DNA from: Sipunculus nudus
Taxonomy: Eukaryota > Annelida > Sipuncula > Golfingiida > Sipunculidae
Length of the DNA stretch: 64,000 nucleotides
Assembly (NCBI GenBank): GCA_026874595.1
Contig: CM049321.1
Coordinates: 48,959,297-49,023,296 of the forward strand
Reading direction: 5' to 3'
Shown here: positions 12,660-25,800 of the stretch, in pieces
How positions within the stretch are numbered: the stretch's first letter is position 1
Layout of the letters: each line of letters starts with the position of its first letter
Position numbers and translations under genes: made by a program
Notes under the pieces: model-generated
What the model was told of the DNA's origin: nothing
Seen by the model: the letters and a program-made list of their open reading frames with translations, nothing else
Database searches by the model: none

Positions 12660-13450
12660 AGAATAAATGTTTAATGGTTAGATCGACTCCCTGATTACAC
12701 ATTTATTGTGCATTGTACTGTCTACAGGCTGGTCCTGAGCACTCTACTTCGGACGAAGAAGCTGGTAGCATGACATTTGCGGTCTTCCACATGCTGCAGG
12801 TTGGCTGTCTCCAGCAAGATAAGGTAAGATACATTAATATATATTCATATAATATAAGCAAATTCTGTTCTATTTGGATTTTTAGAGTCTGGTCTTTAAT
12901 TTTTTACCCATATGTTATTTCATTGGCATTCAATGCTAGCATGCCTGATCATGCTTACATATATGGCGGGATAGATAATAAACAGATACAAGTGGTGTTC
13001 ACATTGTTCCTGACTGGGTATTAGACATTATTAGACGTCTGCAAACAGGCTTTATGCATGGTAGTACCTAGTCAACTGACGTATGACGAGGTTTTATAAG
13101 TGAACATGACTCTCCTCAAAGTAACAATTACCCTATAATCAAAGTGTTACCATCTACTTTGGGGGCAGTAATACGCAAAATAGCGCGTGTGTAGAAACAG
13201 CATACACAATCTACCATGGGCTTTCCCCAAAATAAGAGAGTATTGATATTGTCAATCCTAATTGAATTAAACCATTAATTATGTTGCATTACATTCTAAC
13301 GGAACATAGTATCTGAATTTTACCTATCTTTAGCTTCGAAGACTCGTCGTTCCGTGAGCATTCAAAACTACCGCATATTCCAGGGAATCTAGAAAGCAAA
13401 GTAGTCCGGTTACGTTTACAGAGTTTTCATTGGAGCGTAGCGAACAGACC
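12660..13450 (+). repeat. Triplicated segment, copy C (with intact exon)
   Basis: It matches copy B from TGATTACACATTTATTG (copy B: TGATAACACATTTATTG) through the exon, then GGCGGGATAGATAATAAACA, the GCAGTAATACGC block and CTACCGCATATTCCAGGGAA. Similarity stops near 13390-13450, where a different sequence begins. Confidence 0.6.
12728..12823 (+). CDS. Candidate internal exon, 32 codons, phase 0-0, unidentified
   Basis: It is bounded by a good acceptor (pyrimidine-rich, ending ACTGTCTACAG) and a good donor (GATAAG, then GTAAGATA). The 96 nt read as 32 open codons, beginning AGPEHSTSDEEAGS and ending GCLQQDK. A symmetric phase 0-0 exon can be gained or lost without a frameshift, and the neighbouring copies show just that (absent in A, broken in B). 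If spliced directly to the CARD-gene exon at 19633 it would run into TAA at 19654. It could therefore be a 5' untranslated exon of that gene or belong to another gene. I do not recognise the peptide. Confidence 0.4.
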
Positions 13451-16400
13451 TCTAGGGGCAAATGGACTTGGGGAGCTCCTGTTTTCTTACTGCTATGGCC
13501 TCAGTCATCGTATGGTTCACTGCAACTCCCCTTTCTTCGCTGAATGTAGCAAAAACCTTAACTGTTTTGTTATTTTGTAAACAGTAAGCAATTGAGGGGA
13601 TTATACTTTTTGGTTAGGCTGGCCCTTGTCTGTGCATGGCGTGGGTGCTCCCTTCACTCACCTATGTTTAGCTAATTCCTCGATCAAATCAAGGGAGCTA
13701 AGCCCGTATCGTGCCAAGGACCCCTCCCCCGCTATACCATCATAAATTCATCACCCTAACATTTTACGTTTTCATTCATCTTTCACAAAAAACTCCGTAA
13801 CCGTTATTACTGTTTTAAATTGAACTTTTGTTGAAGGATACACAATAGGGATTTTGATAAGTTTTTGTTAATTTTCGAATGTTCTTAATGAATTAAGTGA
13901 ATTAATGTGCGAGAGTATATGGGTTGATCAAGTTTTCAGGCTGTATAACGGTGTTGGCGCAGTTATGTGCTCTATGAGTCCTATATGGCTGTTTATTCTT
14001 TTTAATATATCGTTTCATTACTGTTGTATAAAAAAGCACAATGCGAAATGAGCATTGGCATCAGTAGGTTTACGGTATTACAAACACTAAGATAAGGACT
14101 AACAATAGAAAAACTACTTATCATGATACGCCCCGTCCAAAGATTAGAAAACGTCTCATTTAACGACTCTTTTGTGCTAACTTGTGACTGATTGGTAACG
14201 GCAGCATAAGACTAATTATCGATGCTTATATACTTATCAAGTCAGCGCTGACACTCGGCGAGAGTACATAACCCAAAATAGGTGTTCCTAGACCGCGACG
14301 ATAAGAAGTAGGCTTGGCAGGTGGACAATCTTTAAACGACACGTCTTCGCTTAAGTGCTTTTTTAACAAATGCCAAAATGTTAAAAGGACGCATGCTTTT
14401 CGTTAATGTTAAGATTACATTAGGTTATACATGAAAGTGACATATGTTAGAGCATAAATCCATTTTACTGACGTATACATCAGCATTGTGTAATTAGGTG
14501 AGCACTTGCATCACCTTGCATCTTCCTTGGCCTTTTAACTTGTGCTGAACTACCGTATTTTCCCCACCCACTGGGACATTAAAAATGTCTCCCTGGCTGA
14601 ATTACTATCAAAAACGCATTAGAAAACAATGTCGACTACATTAATACGCATGCGGGTAAACTTTCTCATATTTTAACGCACTGAACGTTTATTAGGCTAT
14701 AGTTGAGGACAAGCAAGTAGCATTTTATGTACCGTGGCTATATTTTCAATATACTGTATTTTAGTCTTGGTAATATGTCATAAAGCTCATTACGACGCGT
14801 AACTTTTTAAAGATTTTTGCAATGATTAAACAGAAAAGGGTTAGGCAGATTTATGATCTCTTTCTGATGGACACAGATGTGATGGTTCTACAACTGTGTC
14901 ATGACTCTTTTTATTTTTTAAAGAATTTTTATTTTAGCGTTCATATTTTTTTTAAAATTTTTATAATAGATTTTAATAAAAACCCGTGTTAAATATCCAA
15001 TGCCTAGTTAGCAACTGTTTACCCATTAACAATCAAGTGATACACATTTAACATCTTTGAAGATATCAATTGGAGATTCCTTGTTCGGATTTATGATAAA
15101 TCCAAACTTTGCCTTCTGGTTAACATTATTTTCAAGGGCAAGAAAGAAGAATCAGCCTCTGACCTTGGCGAAACCCTGCCTTACTTTATGTAGGAAATGA
15201 TAAATCACGGCGGATAAAAAAAGCTTTCTTCAGATAAAATATCATCGCTTAACATGTGGTAACTTCAGTCATTATGATCAGGTTCCTACAAATAGATTGA
15301 ACATATCTTTTCTGAAACGGCTCAGTATATATATTTTTATTATCTATTGTTGAGGATCTACAGAGGATTTCAGGCAATATTTAAAGCGTCAGTAGAAATG
15401 TATTGTGAAAAAATATATGCATGACTCAAGAACACTGTATTATGTGCACTTTGATTGTAATACAGTCGCTGATAGGAGTAAACAGTTACATAAGACGTAC
15501 AAGTATGCACGGCACGTAGATTTAGGTAGTTACAGCCCCATATCCTGGATGCACATAAAAAGCGTATAATGCGCACAAGGAAATGAGGAGACAGATGGAG
15601 AAGGTAATATTGTAACCTTTCAAAAACTAGAGGCAAAGGCGGATTTTCATTTGTAAGAATATAAAGGATGTCAATAGGACAGCAGAAAAGTAGCAGAAAA
15701 AAGTTAAGAAAAAGGTAAGGTTTTGGCTTTGTTTTAACAACTGGATTTTTATGTTGCGATCATTGGACAAATTGGACAAATGTTGGTGTTTGTCTGATTA
15801 TCTATTAGATGCCAGGAGATGCTCTGGCAGATGCTAGGAGTGAAACATGAAATATGTATATGAGTAACAAAACAAGTATTCATACGCATGTTTAAATATT
15901 TATTAACATTTATCAAATCTGTGAAGGTCGTGATGGTAGTTTTGAGAGATTGTAGGTGGAACAAACATCCCAATATATTACGTCATAGATAAAGGTTCAT
16001 ATTGAGTTTCCCCTTAAGGCTCGTTCAGTTTTTACAGAGATGGAAATGTTAACTCGTACACTGCGTACATTTAACATTAAGACATAAACTTATTTGTCAA
16101 TTATTGTACAACATGGCGTATCATGAAATGTCAAAATAGGTCTTTTGTATTTTAATCAGTAGTTTCCTATTATCAGTATAGCAAGGTAAAACGCTACTAG
16201 GAAATTAGTAGATTCACCTTAATGAAGATATTAACATAAGAATGAATTAATGGTTTGTTAAAAATCATGATACGCCCCTGTCCAAAGACCACACAGTCTT
16301 ATATAACGACTCTGTTTATGTCATGTTGACGGTAATTGTAAGTGATTAATATGGGCAACAAAAGACATAAATCTGCAGGAATATGCTCATCGATACATCC

Positions 16401-17544
16401 TGTCACTTGATGTAGTGTAAATGTTCCTGCAGTGTGTGTTATCAAGCGAATATCAAGCTGTGCAGTTGTATATTGTTAGAGTACACATGATTCTTTATCA
16501 CACAGATTACCAAATGTCAATTTCTTAACAACCCCGAGCGTCCCATATAATGATATTTTTGTGCTACCAGGGAGAGGCATGGCAAATATTTTTAAGGACA
16601 GATATTGGTGTCTGCTGTAGTATGTTCTACGCCATTTGCAACATACATACTAATAGATGTCTGTTAAATGATATACCATAATTATAAATATGCACGAATG
16701 AGGTGTTCAAATAATCTCGCATTCAGGTTATTCAGTATATTGACGGGCTTAATATTAGAATATTTTATAAAATATTTCCGACAAATTCTGACACTATTTA
16801 TATTTACACTTACAGCCATATCTTTTCAAGTTTTTTTTGTATCTTTATCAAATTTTTAACAGTTCCCACTAAGAGGGTTTGCTGAAGATTATTGAAAATA
16901 ATTGAAAATTAGAAATAATATGCAATATTTTTGGCCTGAAAGAATCTATACATATCATGGGATTCTAGTTTCCAATTTTTAGTGCTCTTTAGTGGCTTGT
17001 AAACAGCAAAGGGTTAAAGAACATGAAAAATATTATTTAATTTGGAGAGCATCCGCATGGTTGTGCCTCTTTCACTTGACCTTTCAATTTCAGCCTACCT
17101 TTCTACTTTTGCCTCCATAACCATTCAGACAGAATTTTTACTTCAGCAGGAATTAGACAACACACAGACAGACAAATAAACACTCTTGCCCAGTTGTTCA
17201 TGCCGACAATATCAAATATCATACTAGTATATCACACCTTGACAAACCTTATAGTTTAGAGTATACACAGACAAAGTATATCACCCTGTATGGGAATAGA
17301 AACTCCGATTGCCGAACGTCTCTAACACTGAACTAGCAGGGATTCCCAACACTCCTGTGTATTAGCACACTTTCATAGGAACCAGCGAAGTGATGTCAGG
17401 GTATTATACATACTATATGGGTCGACACAGTGACTTTGCATGCAGCAGTGATAAACTGGTGACCTATTGTAATGTGCATCATATATTATCTACACAGATG
17501 TTTGACAAGCCATGATGGTCCATTGCACAAAGATCTAGAACAAG

Positions 17545-17665
17545 AATACACAGGAAATATCGGATCACCCCGTATAGGAATCGAACCCATGACCCCTGAC
17601 CGACCCTCCGATTGTCGGTCGTCTGCTCTACCACAGTGCTAACAGAGTTCCCAACCCTTTTGCGT
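17545..17665 (-). mobile_element. tRNA-derived SINE fragment, minus strand
   Basis: Reading the minus strand gives TTAGCACTGTGGTAGAGCAG (A-box-like) followed by GGGTTCGATTCCTA (B-box-like). A sister copy is at 25580-25652. A more degraded piece of the same family, with GGGATTCCCAACAC and CATAGGAACCAGCGAAGTGA, lies at about 17290-17400. Confidence 0.65.
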
Positions 17666-18146
17666 ATTACAGGTAGGAGTGGAGTATCAAACTAGCATCG
17701 CTATAACGTTGATGAAAGTACTCTCGCCGTGATATTTTAATCAATAAAGAAAGGTGAAAACAATAGAGACATGATAACATTAATATTATCCTGTTCTATA
17801 TTAAAACCCTTTTCATTTTCCCCTTAAACCCCACTTATCCTCATACGGAAGTTGTATACCAGGAATACCCTTCAATAAGCTTATTATTGGTTATTTCATG
17901 AGGTTAAACATAACAACACGTAACAGTGCTCTCAAATTCTCCAAAGGCTTGAATGTCTTAGATAAAACATGACCAAATGATTTTTTTTGCAATTCACGAT
18001 AGTAATTTATCAAAACTCATATGATATATAACCATATTAAATATACCTTTTATGATTAATCCTACCCAAGTTTGTAAATAACGTGCCGTCTCTGTTGTTT
18101 TACACTCTCGAATGTCTATTTTTTATTATGTGACTTTCTGCGTACC

Positions 18147-18177
18147 TACATGTTCTTTATCAAAGAAAGAACATGTA
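18147..18177. repeat. 12-bp perfect stem hairpin
   Basis: TACATGTTCTTT pairs with AAAGAACATGTA across a 7-nt loop. The function is unknown. There is no gene 3' end nearby to make it a terminator-like element. Confidence 0.6.
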
Positions 18178-19632
18178 AGTGTCATCTCTGGGAAAATTTA
18201 CAGTTGACCTTGCGTGCGTTGTTAGCTATCCCGTCACTTAACACATGCATTAGTAAATAGATGACTAATGACTCTCAAGTGTATCTTCGTAATCTGCAAG
18301 AGATGATCGATGAAGTGAACGATAACCTTTTTTTGGGTAACGTTTTGTGGATAGATTAGGTTTACTGCGCACAGAGACATTGAAAATAAATACTGTAAAC
18401 TATAACATCTCTTCAGATGTCAATATGTACATATTAAATTAACTGCACAGTCTGACATCGTTCCGTATCTTCATTGAAAACCTATTGGGTGGAATAGAAA
18501 CAAAGAAGCCGAGCCTTTTAATGGCATTTTATTTTATTTGCACCAATTTCAGAATGTCGAGAAAGACGAACAACAATAAGAATAGCATTCGCTGTTATGT
18601 TTACTTAATTTAAGAGTCTTTCACTGCAATACATCCTACAAGCTCAAAGCACAGGAAAGATCAATAATAGAAATATATAAAAGTGATATTTGTATATAAG
18701 TAACATTGTTTATTTTAGGGGGAGGACCCCAAAAAAATAGTTCTGGTAATATCTGATGTTTGGTATTGTCACGCCAATTTCAAAGCATATAAAAATTGTT
18801 CAAGTTAATTTTTCATTAGTATATAATGGATGAGAGACATACATGCCGTCAATTAAATTAGCTTAAATTAGCCGACATTGTGACGCCAACGCCATCCACA
18901 TCATTTATTTAGATAGAGAACTCGTATACAAGGGATGTTAAGAAACTGCACTTCAGTAAAAGACGTGAGGTGTCATGGTAATTGCAATTAGAAAATTAAA
19001 TGTGCATTAATGTTCGAGATGACATCTGAAACAACTTCTCTAATGGTTTTTATAGGCTTTAATCTTTTAGGAAAAGGTGGTATTGCGCACCATTAACTCT
19101 GTTATAAACATTGCATTCAGCCACTGCAATTAGAAATGCTAACAATATAGGTAATTGAAACCAAATGTTTAAATTTACTTGGTCAATATTCAAATGTTTG
19201 CGGTGTCAATCTGGACTGACTGGGTTCATTTTCGAATTTCTCTTTTATAAATGACATTTTTTGTTTTATTTTAGTGTGACTCTGTTTGGAACATCAACTC
19301 ATATTATACACTTGATACAATTTAAGAAAAGCGCCGCAGAGATCACTATCTGAGGTAGCTTTATCATGTTTATTCTTCCTTAATTACTTCTTTGCTTGTG
19401 TGTTGCTCTCTTTGCTTTTACAAAAAAAAAATATTAGTCAGTTTGCTGATGTCGTGAATAATTTCAGAGACGTCCCATCACTAATTCAAATATAGAATTA
19501 TAAACAGCGTTAATTTATTTGAAATCGACATTGTAACATGGTATTATTGCTTATAACACTACATATTCTTCTTTTTATAATTCTTACCATATATGACTCT
19601 AATACCCATTATTATTTAAGAATTTCTTTCAG

Positions 19633-19657
19633 GTGAAGTCCGATTCTGTGGATTAAA
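19633..19657 (+). other. 5' untranslated part of the first coding exon
   Basis: Preceded by TTTCTTTCAG, a good acceptor. These 25 nt contain an in-frame TAA just before the ATG at 19658, so the ATG is the likely start and at least one further noncoding exon must lie upstream. Confidence 0.6.
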
Positions 19658-19813
19658 ATGGCGGGAGCAGCAGGGTCTGAAGAGGAGAACTGGAAGACAC
19701 TCCTTATGAAACATCGAGTTGAGCTCCTTACAACCATGAAGTTTAAAAATACCCTGTTTTGGGACTTCTTGATGCAGTATGGTGTTGTCTCTAAGGAACA
19801 ATACTTGTTTCAG
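19658..19813 (+). CDS. Exon 1: N-terminal half of the CARD
   Basis: Codes residues 1-52. MKHRVELL then FWDFLMQYGVVSKEQY fits the CARD pattern of helices 1-3 (hydrophobic heptads, a short loop, then a Ser/Thr-Lys/Glu-Glu cap). The exon runs open to a TGA 15 nt past its end. To join the next exon in phase it must end after CAG at 19813, which makes the donor GCAGGT, a GC-type donor. An alternative end at 19825 (donor GTATGA) would also be in phase but adds four residues in the CARD loop. Confidence 0.75.
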
Positions 19814-22800
19814 GCAGGTCTTACAGTATGATGTACAGATGTTCAGTTTTTAAAATGTAAAATATGTGAAAGAAAAGAAAATAAAGGGTCTTGTATCAAA
19901 ATGTTAACTATGCTCAACATGTCACATCCACCTGATGTCTACAGAAAGGGGCGTACATCTGAAGAACACACTTATATATATGTATATGTATTTGTATATA
20001 TTACCCAGTTCATTCAGTCCAAGTAAATTGCAGTTCAAAATGCAATCAATATTACACGGTTTTGTTATTTTTTTTTTTGCAGAAGGATAATACCGATCTA
20101 GACATGGGTCGCTATTTGTTAGATCTCATAGGATTCAAACCACAGTATGAAGGCTTTCTCCGGGCGTTACGTGACTCTGGGCAAGTACATGTCGCGGACA
20201 TGTTGAAGGGTAAGTTCCATAAAGCAATTGTGCGGGGCAAAAAAAAGACGTGGATTTCCTTCAATTATTTTATAAAATGACAAAACAATTGATAAAAGCG
20301 AGAATATATTAAAAATAATAATGATAACAAAATTCATCATCATCATAATCATCATTCCAAACGGAAGTTTACCGTTGTCACTGGTTTAATTTTACTTTAC
20401 GTGCTTTTAGTGGTATACGTGGTCCATTAATTACACAACGCCTTTTTTTTTATTAAAATTCGTACATTTAAACGTACATCTACAATATATGTTACAAGTA
20501 GATTTGAAATGTGATATAATTCGAAAACATAGCACACATGTGGCCTCTAGTCCACACGGTTTTGTTTGTATAGAGGAAGAGGTCCCAGTGACGGGGATGA
20601 AGTCCCTCGTGTTGAATCAAGTCGCGGTGTTTCTGGTCGCTCCTTGGTGTGATAAGAAGATCCTCCAAAAGGCGGGGATAAAAAATGAGGAAACGTGGCT
20701 TTCAGATAACAGAGAAAAGTCCTCCGCTAAACAAGAAGGACTTCAGACAATGTTAAGATGGTTGGTGCACATAATAAGAAAAATGATGTCAGCCCAGCAG
20801 TCTCAGGACCGCAGTAACAGTATGTTTATGATACATCATATTGTCGTTGATGATGTAGTGGACGAGGAAAATCAAAAGGACCTCCTCGAGCTCCTGATCG
20901 ATCATCCAACAGACATTGTTTATTTTGCATGTACCATGACACGTCCAGTATCTTCTCACTTTGTGATTGCGGAAAAGTTCAAAGAGCTTTTGGATTTGAG
21001 TGTTGTACTCACAGACGCCAATTGTGTGCCCGGGAATTTCAAAAGTATTCAATTTGGATATCTTTGTTTGGAGTGCTTAACTATTGGGTATAAATCAAAT
21101 CCCTCAGACAGTAATCCGTGGGGTGCCCTGGTGGACATGGTTATACTGAAGAACGTCTGGGGTATGGATGACGACGGACGAGGATACGTTATCAAATGTG
21201 ACTCATGTCCTGCTGTGTACGCCCTGGCGACAGTAATCTCAGTATTACACAAAACGTCCTCTCTCGGTAAATATGTTTTTCTTTACATTGCTTTATTTAT
21301 ACTGAAACTTTATTATGACAATGCAAGGCAGTTAACGATACAGTTGATTTCAAAGGTACAAGCATGACAGACATGAAAGAACTGAGAAGAAGTCGCATGA
21401 TGCGTCGGACTCTAATTTCTATGTGCGATAGTGCTATTTCTGGCAAACATGACGCCCTGGCAGGATTCGGGACCCTCAAGCCAGAGCGGTTCTTGAAAGA
21501 CACATCTTGTCTGAAAGAAGTGATAAGGTCCAGTATTTCCTACTGGTGAGGGTAACTGCTTAATCCTGTTTTATATATATATAACGACCTGGTAACGACA
21601 TACACACATGCAATGGTAGTCGATCCATCATTTGATAAAGACATTGAGGGCAAATTAACATTGTATGCTAATAAACCAGAGTTGCGAATCTGGAAATCTA
21701 TTTTCTGATTTCATTCACTGTAGGCAAAAAAGGCAGATACCCCGGGAAACCCAACAAAGAACGGTAAGTCTATGCACAAACGTGTACATGTATGTATTCC
21801 GAGAATGGAAACAGGATATAAAGATGTATCAGTTTGTCAAAATAAATGTATCTTTAATGTAAAGTGACAGATTAAATAATCGTCAAAAATAAATATTTTT
21901 ATTTTACAAATTAAAGTCTTATGTCACATATATTCCACTGGATTACGAACCCCACAAAGTATAACTTATAAAAAAATTGCTAACACAAGCATGATATTGC
22001 CAAATTGCGCACCGGATAACATACATTTAAAATTCCTACACAAATTTTCCTACCCCGACAGAATTGGCAATGAAAACACTCATTGAAAAAGGACGCTCCT
22101 TTGACGCCATTCTCTGAGACGCATTATATAATGAAAGACTAGCCTTGATAAAAATAAAAAATCGACGAATGTAAAGAGAACTGAACATTTACTCTAAAAT
22201 TTAAGACTGATAAAATTTGGAAACCCATGAACGTAAAATCCAAAAACACTCCTCCCGCCATTTTGCATGGACCTATTTTTGTCATGATTTAATTTTCCCC
22301 GCCTCAGCGAAGCGGGGGTATAGTGATCAGCTCCGTCCGTCTGTCCGTCCGTCCGTCCGTAGTGCCGTCAGTTCGTTAACAATTGTTATGGGACGCGATA
22401 TCTAAAAAGAGTTTTACTCAGATCTACTTCTACTTATAGTAGCAGGTGCATCTTATTGATCATCTGAGTTGATTAGGTTTTGGTCACACTTGAATGATTT
22501 TTGCTCAATTTTTTTTATGATTTATTCACAAAATTTATTTCTAACATTCTCGTTGGAAGGAGGATCCAGTCCTCTGGATATTTTCTAGTTCCTAGCTTGG
22601 GTTTTTACGCGAAATGCACAGTTCCCCATCAGCGCGTATTATTTTTTATGTCAATGATTGTGTCGATAAGATACAGCTGAGATTGTGTGTATACTACCCA
22701 AAATGATGTGTTGCTCAACCAAAAATTAATTCTCTTGTTAGGAAATAATAATACACATCTAATTACAATATTAACATACATCTAAATTAAGTACCATCTT

Positions 22801-25800
22801 TATTCATCTTCTTTGATCATCAATTGTTTCATCAGTTGCTGTAAAAATGAGGGCGCCATCTGAAATTTTCTGTACTCAAGCATGTCTTTCCATCTGCTTC
22901 TCTCTTTCCATCTGTAGTTTTGGCTGGTTTCGTCAACCTGCCTGTTTTAATAACCGTGAACTGTGTATCAATTACTGGAGACTAGTGGCATTTCTATTTA
23001 TTTTTTAAAGTCAAATTTTAGCAATCGTATCAGTTTCACATTTGTAGTTTCTCATGGACGGTACATTTATTAATCCTAACTATATTTTAACTATATGTTT
23101 TTTTTTCTGACGAAGGATAAGCCACTCTAATGTAATAAAATAGAATGTAATAAAATAAAAATATTTTTATATGCATACATTATTTTTATTGTGTATTTGA
23201 ATATAAAGAAAAATCGGATCCTCAGTTATAGCATAATTTTGGCATAACCTTAACACATGTGAGACTTTTATTACTTCCCCCAAGCGGGAATTATGTTGGT
23301 TTATTTGTCTTTATGTCTGAAACCAAATTTACTAAAATACAAGTTTAATCGGATTTTGATGAAATTTTCAAAATAGCTCAACAATGATACAAGGAATAAA
23401 TGCTTAAATTTTCGTGGTGATTCGGATCACTTTCTGGATCCAGGGATTTTAAAAGGAAAAATGAAGTATTTTTGACGATGCCTAGTGGGATTATGAGCTG
23501 CTTTTGTGGAAGTCCTACGTTCTCTGAGTGCCCATATTCTAGTTAATATGTTTTTCAGAAAACAAATTTTCTTCAAATGTTCAGCCAAATAAATATAAGT
23601 TTAATAGGTGATATTTTAAGATAACCGCTAGTGAAGTCTATTGATCGCTTACTCAACGACATATCCCTATAACCTAGTAGGTTTTCTTTTGGTGTCCACT
23701 AGTTATCTCCACTTATCCATCAGTAAAGATATTTGTTTATCGCTTTTATTATTTTTCTGTCTTTTTAATAAGGATTCGTTGATACACACCCAAGAATTAC
23801 CTTATTATAACGAAATTATTCTGACTCTGTATCAGTTATCTTGACCTATTTTCCTAGATCAAAGGAAGGAGGCTAGTAAAGTATGAAATTATTTAGAATG
23901 GTATTGTCGTTGCGATAAATTATCTAATCTTTTCTCTTTAGGCACTAAAAGGTAATTAGAAAACTCTAGTAGCGACTACCTAGATATCAACATTTTTTAA
24001 GTCAATCTTATGGAAAGGGAAAAGACATAGGATTGAGATATTTTCAGTTTATTTTGACCAAAAAAGGCGTCACGTACCATTGTAATTTATCCTGTAGCGT
24101 GAAGTCGATAAATCTTTTATATAAGGCTAACGAAAGAACAATAAAATTTCAATTTGTTTTCGTAACCATTGTTTTATTCTAAATTATGCATCATACACAA
24201 AACTAAATCAATGGGATAAAAGGTCAAGCTCATTTCAGAGGTCAAAAGGTCAAAATCTAAAAGGCCATTTCTCATATAGTACTAAATATATCAGGTCAAT
24301 ACTTCGTGTTTAAATGAACTAGGATAGGGGCATATTGTATGAAAAGATGTATTAAATTATGTTTTGCTCCCTCTACATTTCGAAATTGCCGTTCACTGCC
24401 AACTAACCCGCATCTTCCAATAAATGTTTAGACAGAAAGCAATGATTGAAATTTACACGGTGGAAGTTTAGGTCCGTGACCATCATATGACAGTTACAAA
24501 CAAGACTAGACAAAGATTTCTTTGCCTGGTATGAGCAAACTGATATTGCTACGAGTGTAAGCACTCGTCAGTACCCATATACGCATCAGTTTAAAAAAAC
24601 ATACTGGATAATTCGCGATATTTGCAAAAGAGAGATTATCGAGAAAGAAAAAAAAAATCATGAATATTCTTCCTCATCTATACAATTGTGTCGCCTCATC
24701 GGCATCCCATAATGTTCACGACCCGTATAATATGCCTTGTAGCTTCCATAATGATATATTTTTATGTTAGCCGATATTATAAATAATATCAATTATTTCG
24801 TATATCTACCATTATTAAAGAAATATTTCACTTTCACACTCTAAAAACGGTTAAAATTTTGCGTCAATATTTGGTCGATACTTTATATTATAATGGTTAT
24901 GTAAATTGTGATTAATGTAAGGTAAGATCGCGAAAATTAAACCCTCGCAAAACACTGAAAATTGGAATTCGTGTAGATTTAACCCGCGAACAGAAAGCCA
25001 ACGATAGTGTGACTAACATGTGGTAATATTCATCATAGGTAGCGCCACCTCTGTTTAACTATTTGAGGCAATCCTAAACGCTCTCCCACTTTAATGATAT
25101 AAGTCAGTAATAATAGTGGCGGATCCAGAATAGGGTCCAGGGGGTCTGAACTTCCCCTTTTGAGCCGCCGGAATATTTTTTTCAGAGATTTACCAATATT
25201 TGTGGTCTGGACTACCGTTTTCGTGTAAGAGGATCTTTCTTTATGATTTAGGATAAATTATTAGTGTTCCTGGGCCAACTGGTTTGGACCGTCCACTTTC
25301 TAAAATCATAGACCCGCACATGAACAAAAACACTTTATCCTTCAAATCAGATTCATGGGCTCATTTAGAGTAGGGAGAATTAAATAACTTCTTCAAAGAG
25401 TGGAATTGTATTCGACAATATTTTTTTCAGCCGAAATGTGTGGATTTTTTACGTTTCTGGATTTAGTGAAACATTAATTTTTTATCTCATGTCCCTCGGC
25501 ACCAGCCATTACCAATTTTGTCAGACTTTTTTATCAGATGACTGCTATATAGAACAAGAATATACAGAAAAAGTCGGATAACACCGTATCGGAATTGAAC
25601 CCATGACCCTCCGATTGTTGGTCGTCTGCTCTACCACTGAGCTAACAGGGATCCCCAATTTTCTCTGTGTATCACCACACTATCATAGGAACCAGCGAAG
25701 TGACGTCATTCCTATAAGAAAGTGTGCTGATACACAGAAATTAAATGGGCATGATTTTTTTCACGCAAATACAAATGTTACCTACCATAAGATTTCAGGT

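Larger units (their letters stand above)
13450..19632. other. Long AT-rich gene-free stretch
   Basis: I find no convincing coding exon. At 14122-14240 and 16266-16370 there are two diverged copies of a piece starting CATGATACGCCCC. Degenerate tRNA-like SINE pieces lie at 17275-17400 and 17545-17665, and a 12-bp stem hairpin at 18147-18177. It probably contains the promoter and first noncoding exon of the CARD gene, since the exon at 19633 begins with a splice acceptor, but I cannot place them. Confidence 0.5.

Noticed and set aside
20489-20573. ATG at 20489 as a start for the first S8-like exon
   Set aside because: The segment before 20574 is intronic: there is an acceptor at 20572-20573, and joining to the CARD exon at 20209 in phase gives a continuous protein.
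25580-25652. Functional tRNA gene on the minus strand
   Set aside because: Good A and B boxes but no convincing acceptor stem, and diverged sister copies at 17.5 kb share the flanks, so it is a SINE.
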